The translations under genes and the position numbers were made by a program. Shown in pieces: positions 23,884 through 35,340 of a stretch of 64,000 nt of DNA. Each line of letters opens with the position of its first letter. Position 1 is the first letter of the stretch. The stretch comes from Cryptomeria japonica (taxonomy: Eukaryota; Streptophyta; Pinopsida; Cupressales; Cupressaceae). The notes below the pieces were generated by a model, which was not told where the DNA came from, ran no database searches, and saw only the letters and a program-made list of their open reading frames with translations. The stretch spans positions 396,264,439-396,328,438 of the forward strand of contig NC_081406.1 in NCBI RefSeq assembly GCF_030272615.1. The letters are read 5' to 3'.

Positions 23884-24278
23884 ATAGTTGATGATTGTCA
23901 TCAACCGATAGAATTAAATGGACAAATCTTTTATTTTGGTATTTGATGAGGAAGCTACTTCTCAAGGGGAGTAGTTGGTATATTGAATTGATTGGTATTT
24001 TGTATGAACTTGACTTTTTGTGACTTTGGCATTTGATGTCAAAGGGGGAGAGATATATGGAAAAAAATTGGGGAGAGATATATGGAAAAAAATTAGGGAG
24101 AGATGTATGGAAAAATGCATTATCTTTTTAAGGAGAGATTGGTATGAGAGATTGGTATAAACACATATTACTCCCAGGGGGAGAAATGAAGATTGTTGGT
24201 TTTTGTACTTGGCATTTCTGTTTTGGCACTTTGATGATTTTTCCATCTTGTGTTGCCATCAATGCCAAAGGGGGAGAT
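23884..24278 (+). other. Copia 3' untranslated region with two purine tracts
   Basis: Non-coding. AAAGGGGGAGAT at 24267-24278, directly before the 3' LTR, is the polypurine tract. A second near-identical tract (caaagggggagag) at about 24040 starts three imperfect ~26-bp repeats of gagagatatatggaaaaaaa type up to about 24120. Confidence 0.75.
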
Positions 24279-25335
24279 TGTTGGTATTTTGGTATGGTTT
24301 TGTCATTGATGTCAACACCTACTAAATACACCTACTTTGGAGATCTAGCAACATTCACCGGCAAACAGTAAACTGTGCAACAGTTACTAGTATAATGTTC
24401 ATCGACAGGATATAATGTTCACCGGTACTTGCAATGACATGGAAGACACTTGGTAATATCAAAGACATCATGTGGACACTTTACGTTGAAGTAATAATCA
24501 TTGGTATATTCTTATTTGCATATTTGCTTTTATCGGCAAATAGGTCCAGGTTATCTACGGTTACACCGGTAGGTTTATCTTTTCCAAATCAGCATGGCAT
24601 GCTATGGAGATGATTTATTATTGTTGTAAATGCATTAAGCCGACATGTTCAATCAGTTATTGCATCGGATATTGTATTGTTTGTAAAATGTTTTTATTGT
24701 AATATCTTGTAGAGCCGACCTACTAAAATTGGTCTTAGGGTATGGTATAAATGTAAGATCTTATTTATAAGATCAAGTGTGGAATGCAAAAAAGAATTGT
24801 GTTAAGGTATATGCGAGATCAAGCAGAGGTATACACGAAGACATCATTTGAAGGTGAAGTTAGGTTTTTGCAGAAGCATATCAGCATTACACCGATATTG
24901 AATCCAGCATATGAAGATGCTATTTTGTGCAGTACATTTTTATTGGATTTAACCATCCAACAGTAGTCAGTGTGACTCCCATTTGTGATTGAGCAGTGAG
25001 CTCTAGGCTATTGGCCTTTCTGCATGTGTAGACCCCTCTTTGTACACTTACTATCTGCAGTAGTATCATCTGATTGTGGGTAAGGTTTCCCACCGTGTTT
25101 TTTCCCCTTACAGGGTTTCCACATACAAATATTGGTGTCATGTGTTGTCGATGACTTTGTGCTTATGTTTCATGCAATTAATTCTTACCGGTATAGCAAT
25201 TTTCTGTTAACACTGTTTACTGGTATAATTAACTATCTTACCGGTATTAAGCATTAAGTTGGTTAATAATTTTTTGGTTTGAATTTATTTGACAACTGAT
25301 TCCCCCCCCCCTCTCAGTTGTCTCCGGGACCTACA
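24279..25335 (+). repeat. Copia 3' LTR
   Basis: Starts TGTTGGTATTTTGG and ends CTACA, then the target duplication ccttc. Differences from the 5' copy are unevenly spread: about 19 in the first 255 bases but about 12 in the next 440. Confidence 0.95.
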
Positions 25336-26184
25336 CCTTCCTATGATGGGAACTAGAACCTAGATGCTCCTGTGGAATGGATTGATGCCCTCACAAGTTT
25401 CTTTGAATGTGAGGACATACCTTAAAGTCAGAGGGTTAAGATTGCTAAGTCCAAGTTGAAGGGATCAACCCTTACATGGTGGAATTTCACTCAAGATGAT
25501 AGGGTGAAGGAGAAGAAGAATCCAGTGACCACTTGGAAGAAGATGGTTGCATTGATCAGGGATGCATATGTTCTTGATGATTATGAAGTCCAACTTCATA
25601 AGAGGAGAATGAGTTTGAGGCAAAAGGAGATGACTGTCTCAGATTATACTCAAGAGTTCCATAAATTGGTGATGAAGTCCAATGTGGTGGACCCTGAATG
25701 TGTGAAGCTTGCAAGATATTTGCAAGGGTTGAGCATTACCATTCAAGATGAACTCAGTCTAAGAAGCCCTCCCACAGTCCAAAAATGCTTTCAACTTGCT
25801 TTGAAGGTTGAGGAGAAACTCAAGAGGAAGAGTGATCAGAGTGGTAGAGGGAGAGGGCAAAAAGACTTTGGAAATAGGGGCAGAAATATGTCTCAAGGAA
25901 GAGGACAAGGTTCCAAAGACCTTGGTGAATCAAGTCAAGAAAATGAACAAGGGGAAGGTAGCTCTAGAGGATCTTTCAAAGGAAAGAGAGGAAACTTTAG
26001 AGGAAGAGGTGGAGGAAGAGGCCTAGAAGGCATAAAGTGCTATAGATGTCATCAAATGGGGCATGTTGCATCCAAATGTCTAGAGAAGGCAAACAAACAA
26101 GGTGAAAGGAGAACAAATTTGGTGAGAGATGAGGACACACATAGTGTTCACTCTCATGGATCCTTTGTGCAGCCTGAATAAGGA
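25336..26184 (+). pseudogene. Chromovirus gag, C-terminal fragment
   Basis: This continues the split gag. The capsid-like core reads LKGSTLTWWNFTQDDRVKEK, VSDYTQEFHKLVMKSN and VDPECVKLARYLQGL. A Gly/Arg-rich stretch follows, then a CCHC knuckle, CYRCHQMGHVASKCLE, at about 26038. Stops TAG (near 25358) and TAA (near 25423) precede the long open frame. The TAA at 26179 separates it from protease, although the family is normally one gag-pol frame. Confidence 0.9.
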
Positions 26185-26820
26185 GAGATCATGATGATGA
26201 GAAGGACATTGATCAAAGCACCTAGTCTAGCAGAGCCACCCTAAAGGAAGGCACTTTTCAGAACTACTTGTAGAAGTGGTGACAAAGTATGTAGTGTGGT
26301 GATTGATTTAGGTTCTACTGATAATTTGTTGTCCGTTGAGGCAGTAGAGAAACTGAAATTGAAGAGGATTAAACATCCAAGACCCTACAAGGTATCATGG
26401 CTCACAAAGGGGCAGCAAACCATCATTGAAGAACAAGCATGGGTGGAGTTTTCTATTGGCAAGTACAAGGACAAGGTACTTTTTGACATTGTACCCATGG
26501 ATGCATGCCATTTTCTGCTTGGAAGGCCATGGCAATATGACATGAATTCAAGGCATGATGGTGAGAAGAACACATACACCATCTGGTATAAAGGTGAGAA
26601 GATAACTTTACTACCCCTACCTGATAATGGTGAAGAAGCAAAAGACTCTAAAAACATGTTTGTAGGTGAGAAAGAGTTTTTAGAATGCTTGAAAGAGGAG
26701 GATACTCCTTGTTATGCTTTGGTTGTGTTGCCAAAACAGGAAGAAAAGAAGGTGCACAAAAAGAAGGAAGAATCTAGGAGGGTAGGACCAAAGGAGGTGG
26801 CTAATTTGCTTGAGACCTAA
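26185..26820 (+). pseudogene. Chromovirus aspartic protease
   Basis: A retropepsin-like domain with active-site text VIDLGSTDNLLSVEAVEKLK. The family has Asp-Ser-Gly, so Ser to Leu (TCA to TTA) is probably inactivating. The rest is well kept: HPRPYKVSWLTKGQQTIIEE, then PMDACHFLLGRPWQYDMNSR. Stops: TAA at about 26242 and at 26818. Confidence 0.88.
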
Positions 26821-29754
26821 AAAGACATTGTAACCAAGGAGTTACCTAATTCCTTACCTCCTATTAGAGAGATTAGCCATAACATTGATCTGATTCCAGG
26901 GGCTACGCTTCCCAATAAGGCTGCCTATAAGTTAACACCCCAATAGAATGAGGAAATGGCAAGACAAATACAGGAACTCTTAGATAAGGGTTTGATTTCT
27001 AAAAGTATGAGTCCATGTGTTGTTCTAGTCATGCTAGAACCTAAGAAAGAAGGTACATGGAGGTTATGTATAGACTCAAGGGCCATTAATAGGATTACTA
27101 TCAGGTATAGGTTCCCTATGCCTAGGATTGAAGACTTGTTGGATCATCTAGGGGGTGCAAGGTGGTATTCAAAGGTGGATTTGAAGAGTGGGTACCATCA
27201 AATCAGAATAAGGGCTGGAGATGAATGGAAGACAACCTTTAAAACCAATGAAGGCCTTTATGAGTGGAGGGTAATGCCTTTCAATTTGTCCAATGCACCT
27301 AGTACATTCATGAGACTCATGAATGAAGTTCTAAAACCTTTCCTTGGTAAATTTATTATTGTTTACTTGGATGATATTCTTATTTTCAGTAAGAATAGAG
27401 ATGAACATATGCAGCATTTGAATTTGGTCCTTAAGAGATTGCAGGAAGAAAAGCTCCTAATCAATGTGGAGAAGTGTCTTTTTATGCAGGAAGAATTGGT
27501 GTATCTTGGTTTCATAGTTTCAGGTGGAAGCATCAAGATGGATCTTGAGAAGGTGGAGAGCATCTTGAATTGGCCTTCTCCAAGGTCAATGACTGAAGTT
27601 GGAAGCTTTCATTGCTTGGCTTCCTTTTATAGGAAGTTTATAAGAGGTTTTAGCCAAGTTTGTGCACCTATCCTAGAAACAATCAAAGGGGGGCAGAAGT
27701 GCAAGTTTGTATCGACCAAGGAGGCTGAGGAGGCTTTTCAAAGTCTCAAACAAAAGGTAGCAAAGCAACCTGTACTTGATTTTCCAGATTTCCAAAAGGT
27801 TTTTACAATTCAGTTTGATGCATCTAATGTTGCTATAGGGGCTGTTTTGAGCCAAGAGGGTAGGCCCATTGCATTTTTTAGTGAGAAACTCAATGAGGCA
27901 AAGAGGAAGTATTCCTCAAATGATTTGGAAATGTATGCCTTAGTTCAAGCCTTGAAAAAGTGGAGGCATTATCTCCTTCCAAAAGAATTTGTTGTTTTTA
28001 CTAACAATCAGGCACTTAGGTTCTTGAATAGCCAGGAGAAGTTGAGTCACAAGCATATGAAATGGGTAGAATCTATCCAAGCATATACCTTTACAATCAA
28101 ACACAAAAAGGGAGTTGCAAACAAGATGGCAGATGCCGTGAGTAGAAGATCCTTGATAGTGCAAGAGGTGAAGTTGCAAATTGTGGGGATTAACTCCTTG
28201 AAAGGTATGTATGAAGGTGATGAAGACTTTCATAAAATTTATAAAGTTTGTTCTGATTTTTCTGAAGCATACCATGTTGAATATGTTGATTGCTTGATCC
28301 AAGATGGTTTATTGTTCAAAGGACATCAACTATGCATTCCTAGGTGTTCAATGAGGGAGAATATTGTGAAAGAAAAGCATTGTGGAAGCATGAGTGGACA
28401 TTTTGGGTTGGATAAAACCCTTGAACAGGTAAGAAGACATTATTTTTGCCCCAAGATGCAAAGTGATGTGAGAAAATTTGTTGAAACATGCACTATTTGT
28501 CAGAAAGCCAAAGGCACTTCCACTAATGTGAGTTTGTATCAACCATTATCCATACCTACAAGGCCTTGGGAAAGTTGTAGTATGGATTTTGTAATGGGAT
28601 TGCCCAGGACTCAAAAAGGCTTTGATAGCATCTTTGTTGTTGTAGATAGGTTCAGCAAGATGGCACATTTCTTGCCATGTAAGAGTACAAGTGATGCAAC
28701 CTATGTAGCAAAGTTTTTTTTCAAAGAGACTGTAAGGATACATGGACTTCCTCTAACAATTGTGTCTGATAGGGATGTGAAATTCATTGACCATTTTTGG
28801 AGAACCTTATGGAAGAGGTTGGGAACAAACTTGAACTTTAGTTCAGCCTACCATCCACAAACAGATGGACAAACTAAAGTTGTGAATAGGTCCTTGGGAA
28901 ACCTATTAAGATTCTTGACAAAGCAATACGGAGAGAAGTGGGATGTTGTACTTCCACAAGCCGAATTTGCATTCAATGATTTTATGAATAGGAGTACAAG
29001 AAGGAGTCCATTTCAGATCATGTATGGGCAGAATCCAAGAGGCATCTTGGAGTTGAGAGACCTTCCACATGATGGGCAAACAAGTTCTCATGGTGAACAA
29101 TTTGCTGATAGCATGAAGGAAGTGCATGAACAAGTAAGGCTAGGCCTCCAAAAGAGTTCACAAAAGTATAAAAAAATTGTTCATAAGAACAGGAGGGATG
29201 TACAATTTCAAATTGGTGATATGGTGTGGGTGTACCTGAGGAAAGAAAGATTACCAAAGGGGAAGCATACAAAGTTACTCATGAAGAAAGTGGGTCATTG
29301 CAAGGTTTTGGAGAAACATGGGTTAAATGCCTATGAGATATCTCTTCCCTCTAACCTTGGTATTTCTCCTATCTTTAATGCATGTGATCTAACACCCTAT
29401 AAAGGGCATGTTTCTATAGGTACAAACTTCCATGTGGAGGAGATTCAAGAGGACATTGCTGATATACCTCCTCATGCACCAAAGAAGCTTGAAAAGATCA
29501 TTGATGAAAGGGTCATTAAGAAGACTAGAAATAAAGAATACAAAAAATATCTTGTGAAATGGGTAGGACACCCTATAGAAGAGGTAGTATGGATGGATGA
29601 GGTAGAAATTCTAAAGCATGGTACTTCATTGGACCAACTTATCTCATGTGGAAATGAGATCAGCCCACCCCAGGAGTATGGTGCAGGGGTACAAGCCCAA
29701 GAATTCATCATTTCCTCTTTCATTATTTCATGTTTTTGTTTCATGGTGTTGTAA
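26821..29754 (+). pseudogene. Chromovirus RT-RNase H-integrase-chromodomain
   Basis: The frame is open for 932 codons from the Met at 26956; the true polyprotein continues from upstream past a TAG at 26944. RT: KVDLKSGYHQI (Asp about residue 75) and YLDD (137-140), intact. RNase H: FTIQFDASNVAIGAVLS, DLEMYALVQAL, but FTNNQALRFL where FTDHQ is usual, so Asp to Asn. Integrase: HHCC (HFGLDKTLEQVRRHYF, CTICQKAKG), SMDFVMGLP, VSDRDVKF, then DGQTKVVNRSLGN where Glu is expected, so Glu to Lys. The C-terminal chromodomain, EYKKYLVKWVGHPIEEVVWM, would guide insertion to marked chromatin. The frame runs 25 codons into the 3' LTR. Although long and open, it lacks key residues. Confidence 0.95.
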
Positions 29755-31287
29755 AGGATCTGAGAATCCTATTTTCATTTTTTGTTTTGAAAATAAAGTC
29801 CTAATAGTCCATTTTGTAAGACCTAGTGGCCTAGGGTGCATTATAAACCCTATGGTCAACTATGGTCAAAGGGACTTGGGATGTGTAGATTTAGTGAGTT
29901 CCATTTATTTTGGTCTATTTAGGTCCAAGATAATATTTTTAGGCTCCTAGGTCTATGTTTGAAGTTAATTTGTTGGCAAATTGCAAAATTGTCAAAAATT
30001 GGCAAAATGTTGCCAACTTGGTGAACAACTTTTTGAAAAGTTGTTAAAATCAGTTTCCAATGTTCACAACCACTTTGTTTTGGTTGGAAAATGTTTATAT
30101 GGCTATAAAATTCCTCAAAAAACTCTTTTGGAGTTGTTGTTGGTGAATATTTGTAATTTGACATTATGAAGCAATAAAAAAATACTACATTTTCCACAAA
30201 ATTTGTTGTTCTTTCGGTTGGTACAGAATTTAACGACCTCCAAACTGAAAAATTATTTCATGGGGAGTTAGAGGGGTGAAATACCTTTCTTTTTAATCTG
30301 ACAAAAGCTTCTGAGGTGGATTTTTGAGCGAGTTATAGTGTAACAATCCAAAACAGCCTGTGAAAGGGCATAAACCAAGGGTTTCATCTTTTCTTTCCCT
30401 TTTCTTCCAATCTAATCATGGAAAAAGTCTAAAACTTGGTTGGATGGAAGATCTGGGAGTGTACTATGATATTCAAGAGGTTTCAGACTAGGAGAATGGG
30501 GTTGGAGAATATTTTCTTCAAGTTTGAAGCCAACCATCCCCATGTGACTGGCATACGGTGGTGAAGAAGACTTTGACATTTCCCTATAATTTTTGATCAG
30601 ATGCGACCCAAGACTTGTAACTTTGGATTTGGTGATTTTTTGAGTTCCCCAAGGTTTTAGAATCACTTCCCTTCAGAAATTACCAATTGGAAGGGTAGTT
30701 CCTTTGTTAAAGTGCTCATTTAGCCCCATTTAACCTAGTTGAGGGTTTACTAGAAATGGTATTTGTAGGAGGTTCTAGATCAAACCCTTTTGGAAAAAGT
30801 GCTTTCCTAGGTTTTTAATGGTGAATATAAGATAAAATTTCTTGGTCCTTTGTAATTTTTGGGAGAGAAACCAAAAAGTCACTTTTGAGGGCTAGTTGGC
30901 TAGAATAGCCATTTTGCACTTTGACCTCTTTGAGACTTGATCAACCAAATCTGAGGGTTGTTTAACATCATTGGAGGTTGTTGGATCCTAATAAACTTTA
31001 TTTGAGTCTTTGTGGACTTTTAGAACCATTTTGGAGGGGTGTGAGCCCTTTGAGCAACTTTTGAGCACTTTGCTTGTGGGGTTGACAAACCAAAGTTGAT
31101 AGCCTTTGTAACATGTCTCTGTGGGGGGTTATGGGGATGAAAAAAATTGAAATGAGACATTGATATTTTTCTTGTCAAGGTGTGAGGTCTGGTTGGTAAA
31201 ATATCTTTTGAAAGGGATTGGGTTGACAGTTGAGCAAGTGAGCAACTTGGAGCATTTTCAAGTTGTTGGAACCATACCTCTACATCA
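29679..31287 (+). repeat. Chromovirus 3' LTR
   Basis: Starts TGGTGCAGGGG and ends CTACATCA. It has the same 1609-bp length as the 5' copy and is followed by the target duplication cgttc. Confidence 0.95.
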
Positions 31288-31292
31288 CGTTC

Positions 31293-33439
31293 ACTAGCCC
31301 AAGATTTGATTGATCAATGTCCCTCGTCAAGCCTCAGGTATAAAAAGGTTAAAACTAATGAGGAGGGTTTAGAAGACAGATTTGAGCATCTTGGAGATAT
31401 ATGGACAGAGATAAGAGGCCATGAGTTGTTTATTTTTGGGTATATCAGAAGGAACGCACTTGAACCCATAAGCAATTTGTGGGGATTAATTTGGGAAAAC
31501 TAGCAGTAGAGAATGTCTTTGTTAATGTTGAACTTATGAAATCCCTATACAACAACTATGACTCTAAGACCAAAACTATATATGACTACATGGGGGAACC
31601 AATACTATCGATTACCAGGGAAATTGTTGATACTGTGTTCAATCTGGATTGGGGGTTCGAAGAGCAAATTGATGCTAAGAAATTGGCACAAGAGTACTTC
31701 AACCTAGAGGACATCTATAAGAGGTGGAGACTTCGCATCCATAGACCCAGGGTTGTAGGATCGAGAGTACCATTGGATAAAGATGACAAAGCCCCCTATG
31801 ATGTCAATTCATTCCACCCCTACTTCAAGTATACATACTACTGCGTTGCTCAGGTTCTAGGAATAGAGCCTCACCCCTTGATGGATATAGCGAGTATGGT
31901 CATATGGTCATATGTGTAAACAAACTTATGGAGCATGAGCTAGAGTTGCTTGAGGGAGTCCCTGGCTATGTCTATGGGAATCACATCAAAATTGTCAGGG
32001 ATACAGAGCCCTTGGCCCAATTGTCTCCTCAATCTATTTCTAATGTTTTTCTAGTTGACTCCCCTAGAGAAGAATATCCTCCTGGATTTGAAGGTGGTGT
32101 GCAAATGGATCTGATGATAGGACAATACAATGTCCAAGATGTTGGAGATATAAGGATATTTGAACATGAAGATTGCATTGCTGATAATGATTTCATTTCC
32201 TCTAGAGAGTTCAATACATTTTTATGCCAACATAAAGGAATATAGGTTAGGAATGCTATGAAAGAGAAAATAGAAGAACAACAAGTCCAAAGGTTACAAG
32301 AAGAGGTGGACCTTTATATGAGGGAAATGACACTTGAGAAAGGAAGGCAGCTACTCAATGATGTTGGTGTGCTAATATACTCATGGTGGGACATGAGTTC
32401 TGCATTACTGTTTGATAGTTTCCTTAAGAAGAAAGACCCCAACAAGTAGATCATGCCAGATGAGATTGACAAGATCTTTATGGGCTCGGGCTATGATCTA
32501 GATCAAAAGGCTCTCATGATGTGGGCCTTGTATCCAACGGATAAGAGACCCATACTTGTTGATACAGAGCAAGCTTTTGGCCACTTCATGATCTAGCAAG
32601 TTGGGAAAACTTATCCTAGAATCACAGCCAGGTTGAACTTCGATGTATCAAAACTGAATTAGGAACAAACAGAGTTTTTGGTTAAGGAGAACAACACTTA
32701 CAAAGTCTTTTATGAGAAAGATACTGAAGAAATCCTAAGGCTACGAGGATAGTTGTCACAAAAGACACCTATTATGGGGGGATATGAACCAAACATGGGT
32801 TTTCAACCCGACCTAAGGGTCTTAGATGCTATATCTGATGCTAGCTAATGGAGGATAAAGGCTGAAAAGTTAGCAAAGCAATTAACTAGTGCCCAATAGA
32901 AGATGAACAAATTGGCAAATGATGTCATTGAGAACAAGTTCAAAGCTATGTTGCCACATGCTAACCAATATTGGAAAGTATACATAGGGACTGTTAAAGC
33001 TCTAAAAATGTATGAGAGATTAAAGACAAGATTGAAAGATGTATTGAAGGACAATGAGGCCATGACTGCAGAAGAAAGAGTTCAAGGGGACCAATACCTA
33101 ATAGAGCATGACAAATAGACAGACACACTGAATAAAGATCTCCAAATATTGGATGAAGACTATGTTGCAACAATACTGGTTGTCTACAAGGAAGGTGAAC
33201 TGGCTCCATTAGAGAAATGGCAAAAGGAATTTGCGCAAATTAAGGAGAAAGTCATGGCTAGATTTAACCAGGATGAAAATGTAGCCCCACATGTCAACCA
33301 GGAAGTGTTTAATCTCTTTTCATTGGAGACAAATATGAAAAGGAAGAGTGTGGCTGTTAGATGCTATAAGAGTGACAATTATATTAATCATCTTGGCATT
33401 CTTAATCTCTTTATCATTCACTTTGTTAAGCAATTGTAA
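31293..33439 (+). pseudogene. Tat A accessory ORF, main part; unknown function
   Basis: This continues in frame from the fragment ending at 16630. About 710 codons can be followed: frame 1 to about 31480, then a shift, then frame 3 to 31919, then frame 2. The second shift is an 8-bp tandem duplication (ggtcatat twice, about 31896-31911). Stops after that are seven TAG and one TAA. Middle text includes MGEPILSITREIVDTVFNLD, RPRVVGSRVPLDKDDKAPYD and YFKYTYYCVAQVLGIEPHPL. The last ~200 codons are Lys/Glu-rich and heptad-like, probably coiled coil. The final ~100 codons lie within the LTR. I do not recognise the family; the ILSITREIV segment is only loosely like plant mobile domain proteins. It is sense to pol, between integrase and 3' LTR. 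Confidence 0.6.
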
Positions 33440-34397
33440 TCAGATTGTTAATGATGAAGGGACATAACTTCTCATAGAATAGGTGTTGCTCACTTATTTA
33501 TATGAGCAAATTTTGTAAAATGAAGACATTATTAGAATATAAGATATCAGACAGATACTATAGCCTCTGGCATACTATTGTACCATTTTGAAGTTTTTAA
33601 TAGAATCAGTCATTTTTCTTCTATATATGTGCTATGGATTATCTCATTTTCTGTAGGCAGTTGTTTGTGATATTATCTAAAGGAGATAAGGTTATTCGTA
33701 TTCTTACAGTGAATTGTATGTTCCTATGTTATAAATTTGGATTAAAAAGATCTACTCATGGATTGTAATTATTCCTTGTAGTTCTTTCTTGAATGGTCCC
33801 TTAAGGTTAGGGTTAAATTCATTCAGGCGGTTTATGATATAAACATTTAGCAGATCTCATAAGAAAGAGTAACTGATGGATTTACCAAAGGGGGTAGGTT
33901 TAAAAACTCTCACAAATCATACATTAAGTCCTAAAGAAACATAAGATTTTGTAGCCCAAATAACAGGAAAGACATTGGTCATTCACAAATCACAACCTTT
34001 TCCATATTAATTATCTTTGTATTAAAATTACAGGATAAGTGATTAGGATTCATAGAACCAATTAGAAATAGTATACATACATATAAATTTAAAGTACAAA
34101 GATCGAATAGCTTCCACAAAAACAATCTTGAAGTCATCTAAAATCACCTCTCCTAGGAAGCTATGTCATTTTGAGGCAAGGAAGAATTTAGACCAAGGTT
34201 CTCAATCTACTATAAAAAAGCATTAGTCATCGAAAGCCGCTAGTGAATAGGTATACCCGCCTAGGTCTTGCAGCCTAAAGAGAGGGAGTTAGTAACCAAA
34301 TAGGTTCACTCTATAAGTTGGCCAAGTCAATTGGAGGGTTTGATCATAGGAATTGGCATTTCCTTAGAACCTATCCAATCTGTTGATTTCAGATCCA
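33118..34397 (+). repeat. Tat A 3' LTR
   Basis: A direct repeat of 7322-8603 ending agatcca. The true start may lie further left, because the left copy is truncated. The coding tail of the accessory ORF overlaps 33118-33439. Confidence 0.8.
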
Positions 34398-34744
34398 ACA
34401 CATGTAATGTTTCACCTTAAATACACATGAGTTGTCTTCCACTTTCTCAGGTTTCAGAACATCATATCAAATCTTGTGATGAGTTATGACTACAACAACT
34501 TGACTTCTTCATATTCTACTCAACCAGTAATACAACCTCACATGCTTTGGCAAGGGATAAGGATATCTCTTTCTAATTTCTCCCTCTGGGCCAAAGCCAC
34601 TATTTATTTAGTTTTTGGATGAAGTACCTATACTGGGGTTGGGTGCAGATTCATCTATAGTCTCTTTCTTCCTCCAGATCTTCTTCATCCCTGCTTTCAC
34701 ATCCTCCACATTGATCTTCTTTGTCTAGATTTTGAGTCTCATTT

Positions 34745-35340
34745 CTTTCGTACTCTTGCTATATTTCTAGATTTCTTGTAGTTGTAGCACCTTATGTTCA
34801 TCGGATTTTGTCTTGACCTGCACTAGTTAGATTTGTGTCAAAAAACATTGCATGCATAACATCTACCTTTAAAATACCTTCTTTGATTTATAACCAGATT
34901 TCTACATTGACTAGCTTTGTGCCATATTTATTGCATGTAGAACATCTACCAAAGAGTGGGTTTTGATTCATGCTACTTCTACATTCTACTTCCCTATGTC
35001 ATATTCTATTGCATTTATAACAAGAACCAGTAAAGGAGGTGTTTTTATTACTTACCTCATGCTCAACTAGAGACTTACCTTTTTCTTCCTTGGTAGCTAC
35101 TATTTTTATCAAAGGTGAATCTTCTTTGCAATTTGCTTGGGATTAAGAACATTCATCAAATTCATTCTTTGATTCCTTCTTAGTTTCCATAACTTTCTTT
35201 GTATCTGTTACTTTGTCAGACTTACCTAATTCAATTTTACTCTCTTGTTTCTTTGATCTCTCTAGATAGCATACTACTCTTGAACCAAACATTGAAGGAA
35301 TTATACAAAAATAAAGGATTTTTAGCCACAATCACAGTAT
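34745..35340 (-). pseudogene. Copia-like gag fragment with tandem zinc knuckles
   Basis: On the minus strand four CCHC-type motifs follow each other. The first (about 34980-35021) is CYKC-x4-H-x4-C, with a TGA where Gly is usual. The second (about 34900-34941) needs a 1-nt shift. The third (about 34819-34860) is CYAC-x4-H-x4-C with a TGA and a TAG. The fourth (about 34751-34790) is decayed (CYNY). The flanking text is Lys/Glu-rich. Serial knuckles of this form are seen in gag of some plant Copia elements. No protease or RT is adjacent, so this is an isolated scrap. Confidence 0.5.

Larger units (their letters stand above)
18595..25335 (+). mobile_element. Ty1/Copia LTR retrotransposon nested in the chromovirus gag
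   Basis: LTRs at 18595-19672 (1078 bp) and 24279-25335 (1057 bp) start TGTTGG and end CTACA. A perfect 5-bp target duplication ccttc (18590-18594 and 25336-25340) flanks the element. Order is gag, protease, integrase, RT, RNase H, which is diagnostic of Copia. An iMet-type PBS and a polypurine tract are in the right places. Five TAG stops and a frameshift inactivate it. The hexamer CCGGTA occurs about 16 times in this 6.7-kb element. Confidence 0.97.
16631..31287 (+). mobile_element. Ty3 chromovirus inserted in the Tat A accessory ORF
   Basis: This is a complete LTR element with LTRs of equal length (1609 bp each; 16631-18239 and 29679-31287). It starts TGGTG and ends CATCA, and is flanked by tgttc (16626-16630) and cgttc (31288-31292), a 5-bp target duplication with one change. 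It has an iMet-type PBS, gag with one CCHC knuckle, protease, RT, RNase H, integrase and a C-terminal chromodomain. The Copia element at 18595-25335 splits its gag. About 14 differences in the first 290 bases of the LTR pair suggest roughly 5% divergence. Confidence 0.95.
7322..34397 (+). mobile_element. Tat-type Ty3 LTR retrotransposon (Tat A), split by nested insertions
   Basis: Two direct repeats (7322-8603 and 33118-34397, roughly 8% different by eye over the first 340 bases) flank a PBS, gag, protease, an extra RNase H, RT, RNase H, integrase and an accessory ORF. A 14.66-kb chromovirus (plus target duplication) interrupts the accessory ORF at 16631-31292; removing it leaves about 12.4 kb. 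The dual RNase H and the PBS type place it in the Tat branch (relatives of Ogre and Retand). The RNase H order is unlike the usual one. Many stops show that it is dead. Its left LTR appears truncated, so no target duplication can be read. Confidence 0.85.

Noticed and set aside
26956-29754. Functional integrase-RT gene because the frame is open for 932 codons
   Set aside because: Catalytic residues in RNase H (Asp to Asn) and integrase (Glu to Lys) are altered. The upstream gag and protease have stops and an inserted Copia element.
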